Positions 20,491-32,094 of a stretch of DNA of 64,000 bases are shown one piece after another; the first letter of the stretch is position 1, and every line of letters starts with the position of its first letter. A program made the translations under genes and the position numbers. The notes under the pieces were generated by a model. That model made no database searches. It saw nothing but the letters and a program-made list of their open reading frames with translations, and was not told where the DNA came from. The DNA is from Boswellia sacra (lineage: Eukaryota > Streptophyta > Magnoliopsida > Sapindales > Burseraceae), in contig SNVD02011144.1 of NCBI GenBank assembly GCA_013180625.2, forward strand, positions 372,001 to 436,000, written 5' to 3'.

Positions 20491-23374
20491 ATGGGCTTAA
20501 AGAGGGGAAAAACTTCGTATATGATAACATTTGTTGAGATCGAGCTGGACCAGGTTGTAGAAGTACCTGATGCATACACTACCTTATTAAAGGAATTTGT
20601 GAATGTAATGCCTCCAACGCTCCAGAAAGCCTTGTCACCAAGACGTGCAATTGGTCACATTCAATTGGAGCATGGCACAAAGCCCCATGCCCAAGTTGCA
20701 TATTGAATAACGTCTTCTAAGTTGGCGAAACTATGAAAGAAACTAGGCGAGCTACTGGATGCAGGATATATTCAGCCTTCAAAAATTCCCTATAGCGTGC
20801 CAGTGTTGTTCCAAAAGAAGTGAGATGGTACCTTACATATGTGTGTGCACTATTGCGTGCTGACCAAACTGACTGCTAAGAAAAAGTATCTTATCCCGAA
20901 CATTGCTAACTTATTCGATCATTTGGGCAGAGCCTTTTACTTCACTAAGCTGGACTTATGCCTAAGCAAATTTAGATTGTTGAGGGTGATGAGCCAATAA
21001 TGGCGTGTCACTAGATATGGTTCTTTTGAGTTTCTTGTAACGTTGTTTGGGCTTACTAATGCCTCAACTACCTTTTACAAATTAATGAACAATGTTCCTT
21101 ATGATTACCTTAATCTTTTTGTGTATTTGGATAACTTTCTGGTGTACAGTGAAACCTTTGGTGATCACCTTGATGATCTTAGGCTAGTGCTCTCAAAGTT
21201 ATGAGCACACAACTCTAGGTCAAGCAGGAAAAATTTGAATTCTATAAGCAGAAAATGATGTTTATAGGGCATTTTGGCCAAGGTAGAATTCAGATGGATG
21301 AGAGGAAGGTCAAGGTAGTACTTAATTGGATCGTAGCCACAAAGGTTACCGAGTTGAGATCTTTTTGGGGGTTGGCTAATACTATCCAAAATTCATCAAG
21401 GACTACTCAAAGAAAGTGGTTCACATGGATTTGCTGAAGAAAGATAAAAAAAATAGGAATGGACAAAAGCACAACAACATGCTTTCAAGAAGATTAATAA
21501 ACCAGTGGTGTAAGAACCAGCCCGACTTCGAGAAGCCATTTGAGGTTCACACAGATGCTTTTGATAGATCCATTATAGGCGTGCTAGTCTAAGACAGTTA
21601 TCCAATAGCTTTGGAGAGTATAAAGTTGAAAGATGCAGAACAACGATACTCTACACATAAAAAAGAGATGACAAAGGTAATGCATTGTCTCAATACATGG
21701 CGGCATTTACAGAATTCATTGTGCTTATGGATAATGTGGCTAACAAATAATTTAAGATGTAAGAAAAATTGATTCTAAAGCAAGCAAGGTGACATTAGTT
21801 ACTTGTTGAATTTGACTTCGAGTGAGCACAAAAACCTAGGCGACAAAACCAGGTAGTTGATGCTCTCAGCTGCAAGGATGTTAAGGCTTATCTAGTAACC
21901 TTAAGCATAGTGGAATAGGACTTTCTTGATAAGATGAAGCAACAAGTAGATAAGGATTCTGTTTATTATAAACTCCATGAAGAGATCAAGCAAGGGCTTG
22001 TACGAAGATATTGGCTAGAGGATTAGCTCATTTATACACATGGCAACCGAGGTGTACATTCCTAAGGGTGGGGACCTACGAAGACAATTATTGAGGGAGA
22101 CATATGACCTTCATTAGGTTGGAATCTGGGGGTTGATAGGATGACTACATTGCTAGAACGTTCATACCACTAGCCCAAGATGATGGAGGACATAGAGGCC
22201 TATGACTAACTTGCCTTGTATGCCAACAAGACAAGACAAATAAGGCGAAGTCAGTAGGGCTTCTGCAACCTTTGCCAAATCTCGAGAGAGCATGACAATC
22301 GGTCTCTATAGATTTCATTTCAGGCTTAATGAAGGTTGATGGATTGAGATCGATTCTAGTAGTGGTGGATCGATTTTCGAAGTATGTAGTATTCATGCCC
22401 ACTTAACACTCATGTATGATATAACAGCTGAGTTATTTTTAAATATATAGTGAAGTACTTCAGTCTACCGAAAGATATAATTAATGACTCCGGTGCAAGG
22501 TTCACGGTCAGATTTTGGATAATGCTCTTTAAGTCGAAGTTTTTGACTACAAATCATCCTCAGATTAACGGGTAGACTGAGCAAATAAATGCGCTATTGG
22601 AAGAGTATCTACGACACTATGTGATGGTAAGGTAGAAAAACTGGATGGATTTACTTGACACAACATAGTTTTGTTTTAACATCCATTGTTCATCATCAAT
22701 GGGAATGGGTCCAATAGAGTTAGTGATAGGGCAATAGCCATTGACTTCCTATAAGGTGGTTATGTGTGATACCGACAGACGATGTCCTGTAGTGCACAAG
22801 TTTACGTGTAACAAGTAGGAGATAATTAAGTAAGCTATAGATAGCTTGGCTAAGGCATCTCGACGCATGAAGAAGTCTGAAGGTACTAGTCGATGGCCAT
22901 TGGATTTTAATGTGAGAGACAAAGTTTTATTGAAGTTGACACCTCAAATATAATAGAAAATTAGTAACAAAATGATAAATCAAGGCCTAATTTCTGAAAT
23001 TTGATTTTGAGGTGACAAAAATGGTGGATCCTGTAGCTTATAGGCTTAAGCTACCACAGAGGTTAAAGGTTCATCAACCTTTCACGTGAGCTTCGTAAAG
23101 CCTTTTCACAAAGATTTGGTTACTAGGTGACAACAAGCCAAACGGGCTCCTTCGATGACTCGAAAACAGTTTGATAAGGAAGTGGAGAAAATCCTTGATC
23201 ACAAAACTATGGGGCAAAGTAAAAAAGAATCAGAGAACAAATTATCTGTTTCAATGGAAAGGCATAACGAGGCAGATGCTAATCGAGAGAATGAAGTTAT
23301 ACTGTAGCAATTTGAGAAGCAAGTTAACGAGTATGTTGACACCTTCTATCAAGGACGTCGGCCTATTTCGATAG
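20491..23374 (+). pseudogene. pol of the Ty3-type element: RT, RNase H, integrase, chromodomain traces
   Basis: Pieces in several frames can be followed. RT spans about 20750-21200, including FYFTKLDL, RYGSFEF and a catalytic YLDN in place of YLDD near 21126-21137. RNase H is at about 21540-21720 (FEVHTDAFDRSIIG). The integrase zinc-binding and core region runs from about 22070 to 22760. The C-terminus near 23160-23330 has VEKILD, NYLFQWKG and QQFEKQVNEY, the chromodomain layout of chromoviruses. In life it would copy and integrate the element. Dozens of stops and several frameshifts are present, and the RT Asp-to-Asn change is in the active site. Confidence 0.85.
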
Positions 23375-23382
23375 GGGTGGTT
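23373..23382 (+). other. Polypurine tract of the Ty3-type element
   Basis: AGGGGTGGTT lies immediately before the TGTTACACC start of the 3' LTR. Confidence 0.6.
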
Positions 23383-23947
23383 TGTTACACCCTTGATACT
23401 TGCACATGCTTGGTATAGCTTGCCTTGCACCATGACAAGCCTTGGATGGGTAGCAGTGGTGCATGCCAATAAGAAGCGCATGGGTAAGCACTTAAGTAAA
23501 GTGCAAAGATGTTGCGTAGTGTAATAGAGGCACTGATGTGCAAGGCTAAACATAACATGATGTGAAACATCGACATAGGGGAATTTGCAGTGCAACACAA
23601 GAATGCATAGCATGGATAACAGACATATTATGGCGAGCAGCGCATACATAGGTAGCGGGTGTGCTTTATGGCACACACTCGAGAGTTCGACATAACACAA
23701 TCATACAGCGCACATGTTAAGGCAACATAGCACATAACACTAGCACAAGCACGCATACGAGTTGGCACTCTTATGGGGTAGCAGGCACATGCATAAATGG
23801 CGTGCAATAGTGCAACGACGTGGGGCATGACATCAAGCGACATGGAGTTTAATCGCGGTTCATGTTACGAATTAGAGGTGTTAGTGGGCATGAATCATGG
23901 CAATTATCCAAGAGGATAATGACTCCTAATTTTAAGAAGATAGTGGG
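23383..23947 (+). repeat. 3' LTR of the Ty3-type element, first part
   Basis: Matches the 5' LTR from its first base through GGATAATGACTCCTAATTTT, then stops at the GTGGG target site of the nested insert. The pair is clearly diverged, by many substitutions and small indels, so the element is old. Confidence 0.85.
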
Positions 23948-26057
23948 TGTGAGCGGGCTTCCATCCCAATTTAAGTGATTGTGACCACAACACTGCTCTT
24001 CAAGCTCTTTTAGTGCTTAGGGGTACTACAGAATAAGTCATAAAGACAAGTTCTAGAGATTTCAAAGTTGCCACCCGGGTTACTAACCCGTGAGATAAAG
24101 TTGGATGACAGCAACTGATCTCTTGCTTTCGAATCTAATTATCCATTACTCTTTTAGAGTCAGGTTTGGGAAGTTAGGGATGGATATTTGATTTGCCTGG
24201 ACAAAGAATTCATTTTAAGCACAGAACTGATTTTATCTTGTTTATTATTATATGTTGGGTGAGACAGTTTAGAATCATTGATGGGAAGAAAACAAAATAA
24301 AGTACAAAAATTATGCAAACACGGGGAAAGTGAGATGAGGATTACAATTATGCATCATAAGTTATTGCAACAAAAATAGAAATATGATAAAAGTCGAAAA
24401 GTAAATGAACACTTTTATTCATCAATCGAGCTCAACGGGCCTACCATTGGGAAGTAGATCTGTCTCCAAGCATCATGACTTCACCCACCTTCCAATTATC
24501 CTTATGCTCATAACATCGATCTCTACATAATCGGGTTTCCCACTATTAACTATGAGCCTACCTATTAATCAACACTTCAAATCACCATTCTCCAAAATAG
24601 GTTCCTCACCATTAGCGTAAGTCTACCCAGTCCATCCTAAGTCATGTCGTCTCAACAAGAACGAAAGTAAAGTAAGCATAATGGTTAGAATAACAATGAA
24701 ATGAAGATAAATGAAGGAGCACAAATATGAAGTGATGAACACACATCACCCATGGGTTCGGTGACATGGCTTACCACACAGTCCGTGAGATTAGGACACT
24801 GGTTTATGAATTAAATGGTATTCCTTACATTTAAAAGCATCGAAATTGAAAATAAATGACTATTCATAGATTGAATAGTGCCCATAAGAGAAATTGGATT
24901 ACCGTTCAAATCATGAATATCCTTTATATGAATATAACTAGGATGGCCATCTACGATACGGATGATATCCAAAAAATGGTGACAACGAAGTAAATTGCAA
25001 TAAAAATAATTAACAATTAATAAGTAAAATGCAATAAAGATAAATGGAAATAAATAATAGTACACAAAAAGTAACGTGCGATAAAGTAAAGGACATAAAT
25101 AAATGAACGAAATTAAAAGCAAATAAACTAAATAATCAAGATAAGCATAAAATAAAGGCGATAAAAGTAAAATGTGATAAAGAGTAAAATAATAAGGGAG
25201 AGGCATTTTAGAGTGACGGTTTCCCATCAAACATTGTCAATCCACCACCACTCGCCCGTATTCGCTTAAGTCTCCATATTAAGCATAAAAAAGGTAGAAA
25301 TAATGAATGTGTAAGGGAAAATTTGGTGATTTGCCCTCATGCTTTATTATACACTGAGAAATAGTGGTCGATTGTTTGAAAATCAATTGAAAACAGGTTC
25401 GTATATGCGAAATTTGGAAGGAAATGGGTTGAAAAGGGATGAGAAATGAGGTTGCATATGTAAAATTTGGGAGAAAATAAGTTGAAAAAGGATGGAAAAT
25501 GGCTTGAGAGGATTTTTATGCTCTGCATGAGAATCAAGATGAATAGTTGATAATGCAAGAAATGGGACTTCGGCCCTAATTTATAGAAAAAAAGGGGGTG
25601 GTGGACGCGTGACAACAGCTATGCACGTGTAGCCTACGCATGCGCGCGTGTAGCAAAAGCTCAGCCCTCTTCCCTTGTGCATCTTTCAGGTGCCAAACTC
25701 GTTCTTCAGGCATGAAATCTCTCTTTCAAGTGTGATTGATTTTGCTACACGCGTAGAGAATTCTTGCAGGCATGCGTCCAGCTTCTTACACGCGCTGAGT
25801 GATTTTTCAGGCGTGAATTTGATCGTTACACGTGTGGGCTAATTTTTCCATTCGTGGCCCTTCCTACTTTGATGTTTTTGGGCTTTTTGTTTGTGGTTTT
25901 TTAAGCTTTTTCTATGTAATTGGGCTTTGTGTTTTGTGATTGGGCTTTATGTTTTGAGCATTTTTAGTCCTTTTTTCAAACCAATGTTCCACTTCACTCA
26001 GTATTTCTTGGTCATCATCATTGGGCTCAAACCATAAGCAAAAAATTTATGCTTACA
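23948..26057 (-). mobile_element. Solo-LTR-like insertion, 2.1 kb, inside the 3' LTR
   Basis: The insert begins TGTGAGCGGG and ends GCTTACA, so it has TG...CA termini. It is flanked by GTGGG (23943-23947) and TTGGG (26058-26062), a 5-bp duplication with one change. The host LTR continues cleanly on either side. The only good TATA box, CTATAAAT, is on the minus strand at 25579-25585, so the LTR is probably in minus orientation. It has no coding capacity; the open frames within it are chance. The size suits the long LTRs of some Ty3 lineages. The family is unknown to me. Confidence 0.65.
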
Positions 26058-26776
26058 TTGGGCAAGTGGATTGTTATGCATTCCTACAGTGTATAAGGTG
26101 GCAACACAAGTTGAGGTTTTGCGCTTCCCCACTAAATTGGTGGTTGGATGGGCACAGCCACATCCCTGAGAAGTAGGAGCAAAAATAGGAGAACGTGGAC
26201 AGTGGCTTGAGTAGTTCTTCCCCATGATCAAGGCCATGATCTCTACTTATGGGTAGTAAGGGATGCGTGTGGCAACACAAGAACGCCCCACAACACCTAG
26301 TAGTTTAGGCTATCAACTACATGGATTATGCAGGTTATTGCCCATGGAAATAAGGCCCTAGGTAACTAGGGGTTTTAGCTGGTTTTCCTATAAACAGTAG
26401 CAAGAGGGAAAGGTTGGGGGGGTGAGGGGGTGTGGGATGGGGTGTAGTGGCGGGCCGTGGGGCAGGTTGGAAACACATACAAGAGATGTAACATAGAGTG
26501 CAGGCAAACACTTAGTGAAAGAGAGTAGCTAGTGCGAGTATGGGTGTTTCCAGCATAAAATCTTGGGCCAGATTATAATTTTTCTTTTTGAGGTAATAAA
26601 AGAAAAGTTATAAATCGGTGCTTCCATAAAAACATTTTTGTACAACTGAAAATTTTGTGGTTGCTCTATGTACAGTTCAGGTGGTAATCTCCAAAGCGAT
26701 TTATTGAGTAGCTACTCGAGCATAACTTGGTGCTATCACAACGCGGTTCGCTTAGCAAGAAAAAGCGCTGTGACAC
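26058..26776 (+). repeat. 3' LTR of the Ty3-type element, second part
   Basis: Resumes the 5' LTR match at TTATGCATTCCTA and runs to CTGTGACA at 26776, followed by CTTAC. It contains an extra segment of about 200 bp (26281-26481) that is absent from the 5' LTR, with TATAAAC at 26389-26395. Confidence 0.85.
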
Positions 26777-26781
26777 TTACC

Positions 26782-27840
26782 ATCACTCATCTCCCTTGTT
26801 TGCTCCCACCACCAAGCACTCTTCTAAATCCTTCGCCTATTTCCTTTTGATGTTTGCCATCATATATTTGCAACATGACACTTCCTGATCAATCAGAAAA
26901 CCCAAAGCTGACATGGACCAGCTGCTTGAACCCATGTAGAAGTCTCTCAACAACAAAAGACATTTTAGACCTTTCCTTGTTCTTGAGAACACAGGTTATT
27001 TATGTAATTCACTTATTCCTCTCAAGGGTAGATCTATCTTTGTATTTTTGTTGTAAAAGTGAGAACAGTTAAGGAAGTATTTTATATATTTATTTTGTAA
27101 TATTTGTTTTTTTGGTTTTAATTTATTTTCTTAATTTTCGAAGTAGGTTTGAGAGTTCAGGAAAGCTAGATCTATTCTTATTTCTATTTGTTTCTATTTA
27201 GAATTAGTATTAGATTTATCAGCTTTTCTATTGGAAATAATTCCCTGTTAGATTTGGGACTAGTATAGTATAAATAAATTCTCATGACTAATTTCTAATT
27301 TTATATTAGATTTCTTTTAATATAAATTAATAAAAAGACTTGTGAGAGTTTTTCGTTTCCATTATTCAATATTTCATGTGCAAATCAACGAACTTTGAGG
27401 CCTAAGATTTCAGTAATGCGTTGTAAAATTCAACGAATTATTGGTAGGATGCTATCATGTATTTTTAAAATCAGCAGCAGTTGATCAGCCCTTTGAGAAT
27501 CAACGGATTTGCTTTACCCTATCTTGTTTTCCATTGCGTCAATTTACAATATTATATTCAATTGAATGGTCAAATAGTTGTAAATAAAGAACACTAGTAT
27601 TCAAATTATTTACTTTAGTTAGGTATAAGTGAACTTAATTTGCAATTTATAAAAATCATATAAAATTTCTCCACTACATAAAGCGACGTTGCACATTATA
27701 ATTAGCGCAGCTAAGTTTGGTACTGACTCGGGTACTCGAATATGAATGTTTATTTAGGTCGTTCTTGTAGTTTCTCAAAGTAAATTGACGTTATAAGGCC
27801 TAATGTACACGAATGAGCCTAGATGGTTCATTGTTATTGG
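26782..27840. other. Gene-free intergenic DNA, possibly an old LTR
   Basis: The stretch at 27240-27380 (GTTAGATTTGGGACTAG, AGTATAAATAA, ATAAAAAGACTTGTGAGAG) has the look of a promoter plus polyadenylation region of a Ty1-type LTR. I cannot find matching ends or a target duplication. No coding segment is recognised. Confidence 0.35.
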
Positions 27841-27850
27841 AAGAACTCAT

Positions 27851-28121
27851 CAATTGAAAGGAACATGAAGATGATTGCAGCGCCATTCATACCCCACAGA
27901 GACAATTACCCCATAAAGATTGTGAAATTGTGTCACATTTCCTTGGTTTTCGTTTGATTTTTATTGTGGCTTTTTTGACAGAAAGTGAGAAAAAAATTGA
28001 TTGAGTGGCAAGGCATCATGAGAGAAGAAAATTGCTCCAACGGGTACACCCAGTGTACTGTGACACAACCGATGCAATATTATAACTTTTATCCACCTCC
28101 AAAAGGTATTTGTAGACCATA
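27851..28121 (+). other. Two short exon-like open segments, unrecognised
   Basis: The first segment starts at an ATG (27866) and reads KMIAAPFIPHRDNYPIKIVK before a stop near 27955. The second follows a TTTGACAG acceptor-like site at about 27980 and is open for some 45 codons (GYTQCTVTQPMQYYNFYPPP) to a TAA near 28121. The two lie close together and read like protein rather than repeat. I recognise no family and see no further exons. It may be a relic gene or chance. Confidence 0.25.
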
Positions 28122-28129
28122 ATTAAGAA

Positions 28130-28613
28130 GAGAAAACTCTATACATATATTAGTTCCATGTTTGGCTTTCTCATACTACTCTTCTGCTAACATGATAATC
28201 TTGAAATCTAGTCTAGCTAGTGAATTATGCTCCTACAACTCTATTTATCCTCATCTAAACATTTTCGCTGATGGGGATTATCATGATCATGATTTAAGGA
28301 AGACGATTAATCATCAACCTTCAAAATCCAGAGAAAGTTGATTAATAGTCAAAGCTAGGTACATATGAACCAGACCTTTTGACTTCTTAATTCAACGGTG
28401 AAATGCAATTGATTGAACAAACAACTAGCATGATCAACATTTTGTTATCGTGCGCATAAGACCCCGCGCTTCAATTAAAGTTGTATTTGCTTTGAGACAT
28501 CTACAAGCTTTGAAACGTGTATGACTGCATGTACAGTTTCAATTAATTTACACCAATGAGCACATTAAAATGACTATTCTTTTCCTAATTAACTTCTACA
28601 TACCATCATCTAC
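28130..28613. other. Intergenic/3' flank of the BODYGUARD-like gene
   Basis: No gene seen. The part next to 28613 is presumably the 3' untranslated region of the minus-strand hydrolase gene. Confidence 0.5.
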
Positions 28614-30318
28614 TTAAAATCTTTCATTTAGCGCCCATATTTCCTCCAAAGTTCGCGTAAATTCCCTCTCTCTACCGAGAATTACAGTTTGGTGATCAGC
28701 ATTTGCAATGATATTGACTTCTGCATCTGGTGCCTTCATCTTAATGTGAATGCTGCACTCCACAGGGACAACCTGGTCTTGGTCACCTTGAATAACACAG
28801 ATTTTCACTCCGTAATTGATCAGAGTTTTCAAATAATCGTCCATATATTTTGCTCCACCACATATCACATTATGCATGCTATGCCAAGCAGAATGATGAG
28901 TATGCCTAGTCAGGTCCACAATCAAGAAATGAAGATCCCTGAAAGAAAATAAATTAATGCACAAAACTTACAGTAACTACGTTTATTTGTTCAATTGCTA
29001 CAAATTTCCAAGATTTGGTTACCTTTTCCGAGTAAATAACTTAATAATACTCTCCCATGTCCTGTGATTGCGGCAAAAGAGGAAACAAACACATCGACCC
29101 AAGTGCTCATACCATGACATAACTGATGAACCAAACAATAATGGTGGCCACAATCTCCTCTTAGCAAGCCTATTAAGGGCATTGAAGCTTGGACCATATT
29201 CCTTTGAAGATGGTAAATATGGCTAAAAGTGAAATTTACCCAAAAAAAAAAAAGTTAAGAGGTAAGAAACATATGTTTGATAAAAATGCAGATTACATCT
29301 GAAATTGACAATTAATATGATGTATTCCAAATTGGTTTTCAATATTATAAGTAATCAGATAAACGGATCCACTTACAGGTGCTACAAGGGTGATAGATTT
29401 AACAAACTTGGCGTACTTTGCAGCTAAAGCCAATGCAATTATGCAACCCATGGAATGTGCAACCAAATGGAAGGAGTTCAAATGAAATGGAGAAATCACA
29501 GATTTCTCAATCATCTCCGAGTGATCTCTCAATGTGTAAAAGCTATCTCTTGGCTTTGGGCTTCTTCCAAACCCCAAGAGGTCAACTGCAATCAGCCTGT
29601 GATTATCCTTCACATCCTCAGAGAGATTTTGAAACACTGTTTCTGTCCAAAGTGAGGACGAACCTAGGAACCCATGCAAGAATATCACATTTTCAATTGG
29701 ACTTCCCTTTGAATCCTCAGTGGAGCCTGTCAAACATATATAGAATGAAATCTTATATGAAATTCCGTGGCAACAACACCAGAAATTGGTAACTTATCAA
29801 TTAATTAAATATAATACAACAACCATCAAAGCAAGCATAATTACCAAAAAGAGAGAGTGAAGTACTTTTAAGTCTCTAAACATACCTTGTGAGGGCTCCT
29901 TCACAACAACATGAAGCTTCTGATCACCATTAATCTTTATCCAAGAAACGCAAGAATCACAACCACAATCACTCCACCTATTCACCACGTGGCCACCGCC
30001 CATTTCCCTTCTGGATTCCTCCCGTTTTCTCGAGAATCCAAGGAACCCCATATCCCTAAACACATTTTTCCTCCCATACAAAGTCTCTGACATCTCATTT
30101 TCTTCAACTCCAACTCCATTCCTCTCTTGGTCCTGCTTGCTCCTTTCACAGTAACAATGCAGGGCCTCCCCTTCAAAGATGTCGTCGAGATATCTGTATA
30201 CCACGCAGAGTAAAGTTTCAAGCAAATCAAGGAATAGAAAGACGAGGAGACTGAGTGCAACGTGAAGCGTCGTGGCGCATTTGCTGACCCATTTTCTCGG
30301 AGAAGTTGCTGGAGACAT
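28614..30318 (-). CDS. BDG: BODYGUARD-type alpha/beta hydrolase (probable lysophospholipase), 4 exons
   Basis: The joined exons are 29886-30318, 29377-29726, 29023-29222 and 28614-28938 (minus strand). All junctions are GT-AG, phases agree and the frame is open for 435 codons. Residues 18-45 are hydrophobic (HVALSLLVFLFLDLLETLL), a likely membrane or signal anchor. A cysteine-rich RWSDCGCDSCVSW block lies before the hydrolase fold. HGFLGSSS (162-169) forms the oxyanion region. HSMG holds the nucleophile Ser236. GDQDQVVP gives Asp382 and ADHQT gives His410. The length and the WSDC.C..C block match BODYGUARD proteins (about 460 residues in Arabidopsis). These are extracellular or wall-associated epidermal hydrolases needed for normal cuticle and cutin. 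The precise substrate in the family is not settled. Which paralogue this is cannot be told. A frameshifted copy of exon 1 lies at 4936-5337. Confidence 0.92.
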
Positions 30319-30423
30319 CAGGACAGAAGACAGAAGCAGAGAAGATCAACTCAACTGGCAAGAGAATGAGAATCCACGCTTGAGTTGGCTTTTGTCGACG
30401 TGAAGATAAGACGCCTGTGGAGC

Positions 30424-30429
30424 CACGTG
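30424..30429. promoter_or_regulatory. G-box CACGTG upstream of the BODYGUARD-like gene
   Basis: A palindromic CACGTG within GCCACGTGCC, about 105 bases upstream of the ATG at 30318. G-boxes bind bZIP and bHLH factors, so light or abscisic-acid control is possible, but this rests on the motif alone. Confidence 0.45.
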
Positions 30430-30439
30430 CCTTGGTCTG

Positions 30440-32094
30440 AAATTACTTTTCTCTTCAATTTTTAATTATACTATAATATTTTATTAAATTATGTTTTTAT
30501 GAAATATTTTAATGACAATTATTCAATTATCAAAGAAGTATTCATTATTTTTATTTATATTCAAAAAACCTAATGAAAATTAACTCTTAAAATGATACTA
30601 AACAACATTTGAGAATCTTATAGAAGATGAGAAAATTGACTTATTAAACACAAGGCTATTGCTAATATCTTATGTAATGGTCCCAACCCATCCCATTAAA
30701 AATAATATTTTTTTAAGGATTTATTCATTTATAGTGCCGTAGCCTTCTAGCCGCTTCAAGCTTTTACCTACGTCCTATTGAAATTTTGTTGTATATTTAT
30801 TTAATAATATTTATTAATAACAAATAGGCAAATAATTATTTATTCATTTTGTATTTTAAAAGTCAATCTCTAACATTAACGTTCCTTTCTATATTACGTC
30901 TTGTGTTTAGTTATTGGCTCATTTTTTTGTATTTAATTCCATTGACTGAATTCTATTGGAAGCTATTTTTTGGTTCAAACAACTACCAAAATCAACAAAA
31001 TAATAAAAAAACAATAAAAATATAAACAATCTTACATAGATAATTTGCATAGTCCATTTTCTAAAGAATTTATAGTAATATTGAATATAAAATTAATTAA
31101 GTTAATAATTTTGTGTCTAGAACAGTAAGAAGGATAAATTTTAAACAAAATAATTTTTGTAATCAATATACATATATGTATGTATGTATATATATATATA
31201 TATGTATATGTATGTATGTATGTATTAAGGATAATGACCCAATTGATCTGCAACTTCAAGTTAGAATTCATCCTTCACTAAAACACAATCTTTAACCACT
31301 GTACAACATAAAATTTAAAGAAAATTAAGAAAATAACCTAAATTAGAGTTTTCTTTCAAAACTAATCCTCTCTCTGAAAATTTGCATGTTTTCATCCCCT
31401 CAGACATCCAACATTTGCATGTTATCATCCCCTCCGTTGTCCGACAAATGTGTTGGATATTATCTAACGGATATGTCCAACAATGTCTAATAATATCTGA
31501 CACTCAACAAAAAGTCATGATATACAAATTTTCAAGAACAATGTTATTTTTACCCATACGTAAATTTGGGTATTTTTTTAAAATTTTCCTAAAATTTATT
31601 TAAACCATAAGACCATATTATACTTTTAATTTTTTTTTTAATCATAGCCTTCTGTGTGTTCTATTATAATAATTTACTCTTTTTACACACATCGACTTCA
31701 ATATGATCTCCATAAATAAGTTTTAGTCAACATTATTAACTTTAGGCAACATAAATGCTCGAACAAGTTGGGCATGCCATGTAGATGCTACAAGAATGTG
31801 GTCTAGTTACTCAAAATTTCATATAACAGTACCGTGCGTAACATTTTAAGGCAATCTGCTAGTTGCTAAAGAGGAAACGATACTTTAGCTTGGTAAACCA
31901 CAATACTTTCACCTTGAACCGTTTCAGAACGACAAAAAAACAGCATACGATTACATACCTCAAAATGCCAATTTCATTTTCATACACAACAGTGTCGTAT
32001 GTTCTGAAAGACTTATTTCTGTTACTTTATAATGTTATGAGGAACAGATATTGTACATTAAAGAATAACTCAATCAAAATCTTGTAATTTTTCC
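30440..32094. other. Intergenic DNA between the two genes
   Basis: AT-rich. It contains the TATG/TA microsatellite at 31170-31220. The right part, from about 31800, is presumably the 3' untranslated region of the zinc-finger gene. Open frames here lie in low-complexity sequence and look spurious. Confidence 0.55.
31170..31220. repeat. (TATG)n/(TA)n microsatellite
   Basis: Alternating TATG, TA and TATG units; near-palindromic, so both strands give short spurious tyrosine/isoleucine-rich ORFs. Confidence 0.9.

Larger units (their letters stand above)
17814..26776 (+). mobile_element. Decayed Ty3-type (chromovirus-like) LTR retrotransposon with nested insertion
   Basis: CTTAC flanks the element at 17809-17813 and 26777-26781. 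The order is 5' LTR, primer-binding site, gag-protease, reverse transcriptase, RNase H, integrase with chromodomain traces, polypurine tract and 3' LTR, the Ty3 order. The 3' LTR is split by a 2.1-kb insert at 23948-26057. All coding parts carry stops and frameshifts. Confidence 0.9.

Noticed and set aside
24811..25615. Minus-strand ORFs of 139 and 92 codons with many Tyr/Leu/Phe residues
   Set aside because: Inside the solo-LTR-like insert; A/T-rich repetitive AAATAAA composition explains the openness, and no motif is present.
29418..29792. Plus-strand 124-codon ORF
   Set aside because: Antisense of BODYGUARD exon 2, whose minus-strand reading carries the catalytic serine motif.
31032..31295. 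Tyr/Ile-rich ORFs on both strands
   Set aside because: Translations of the TATG/TA microsatellite.
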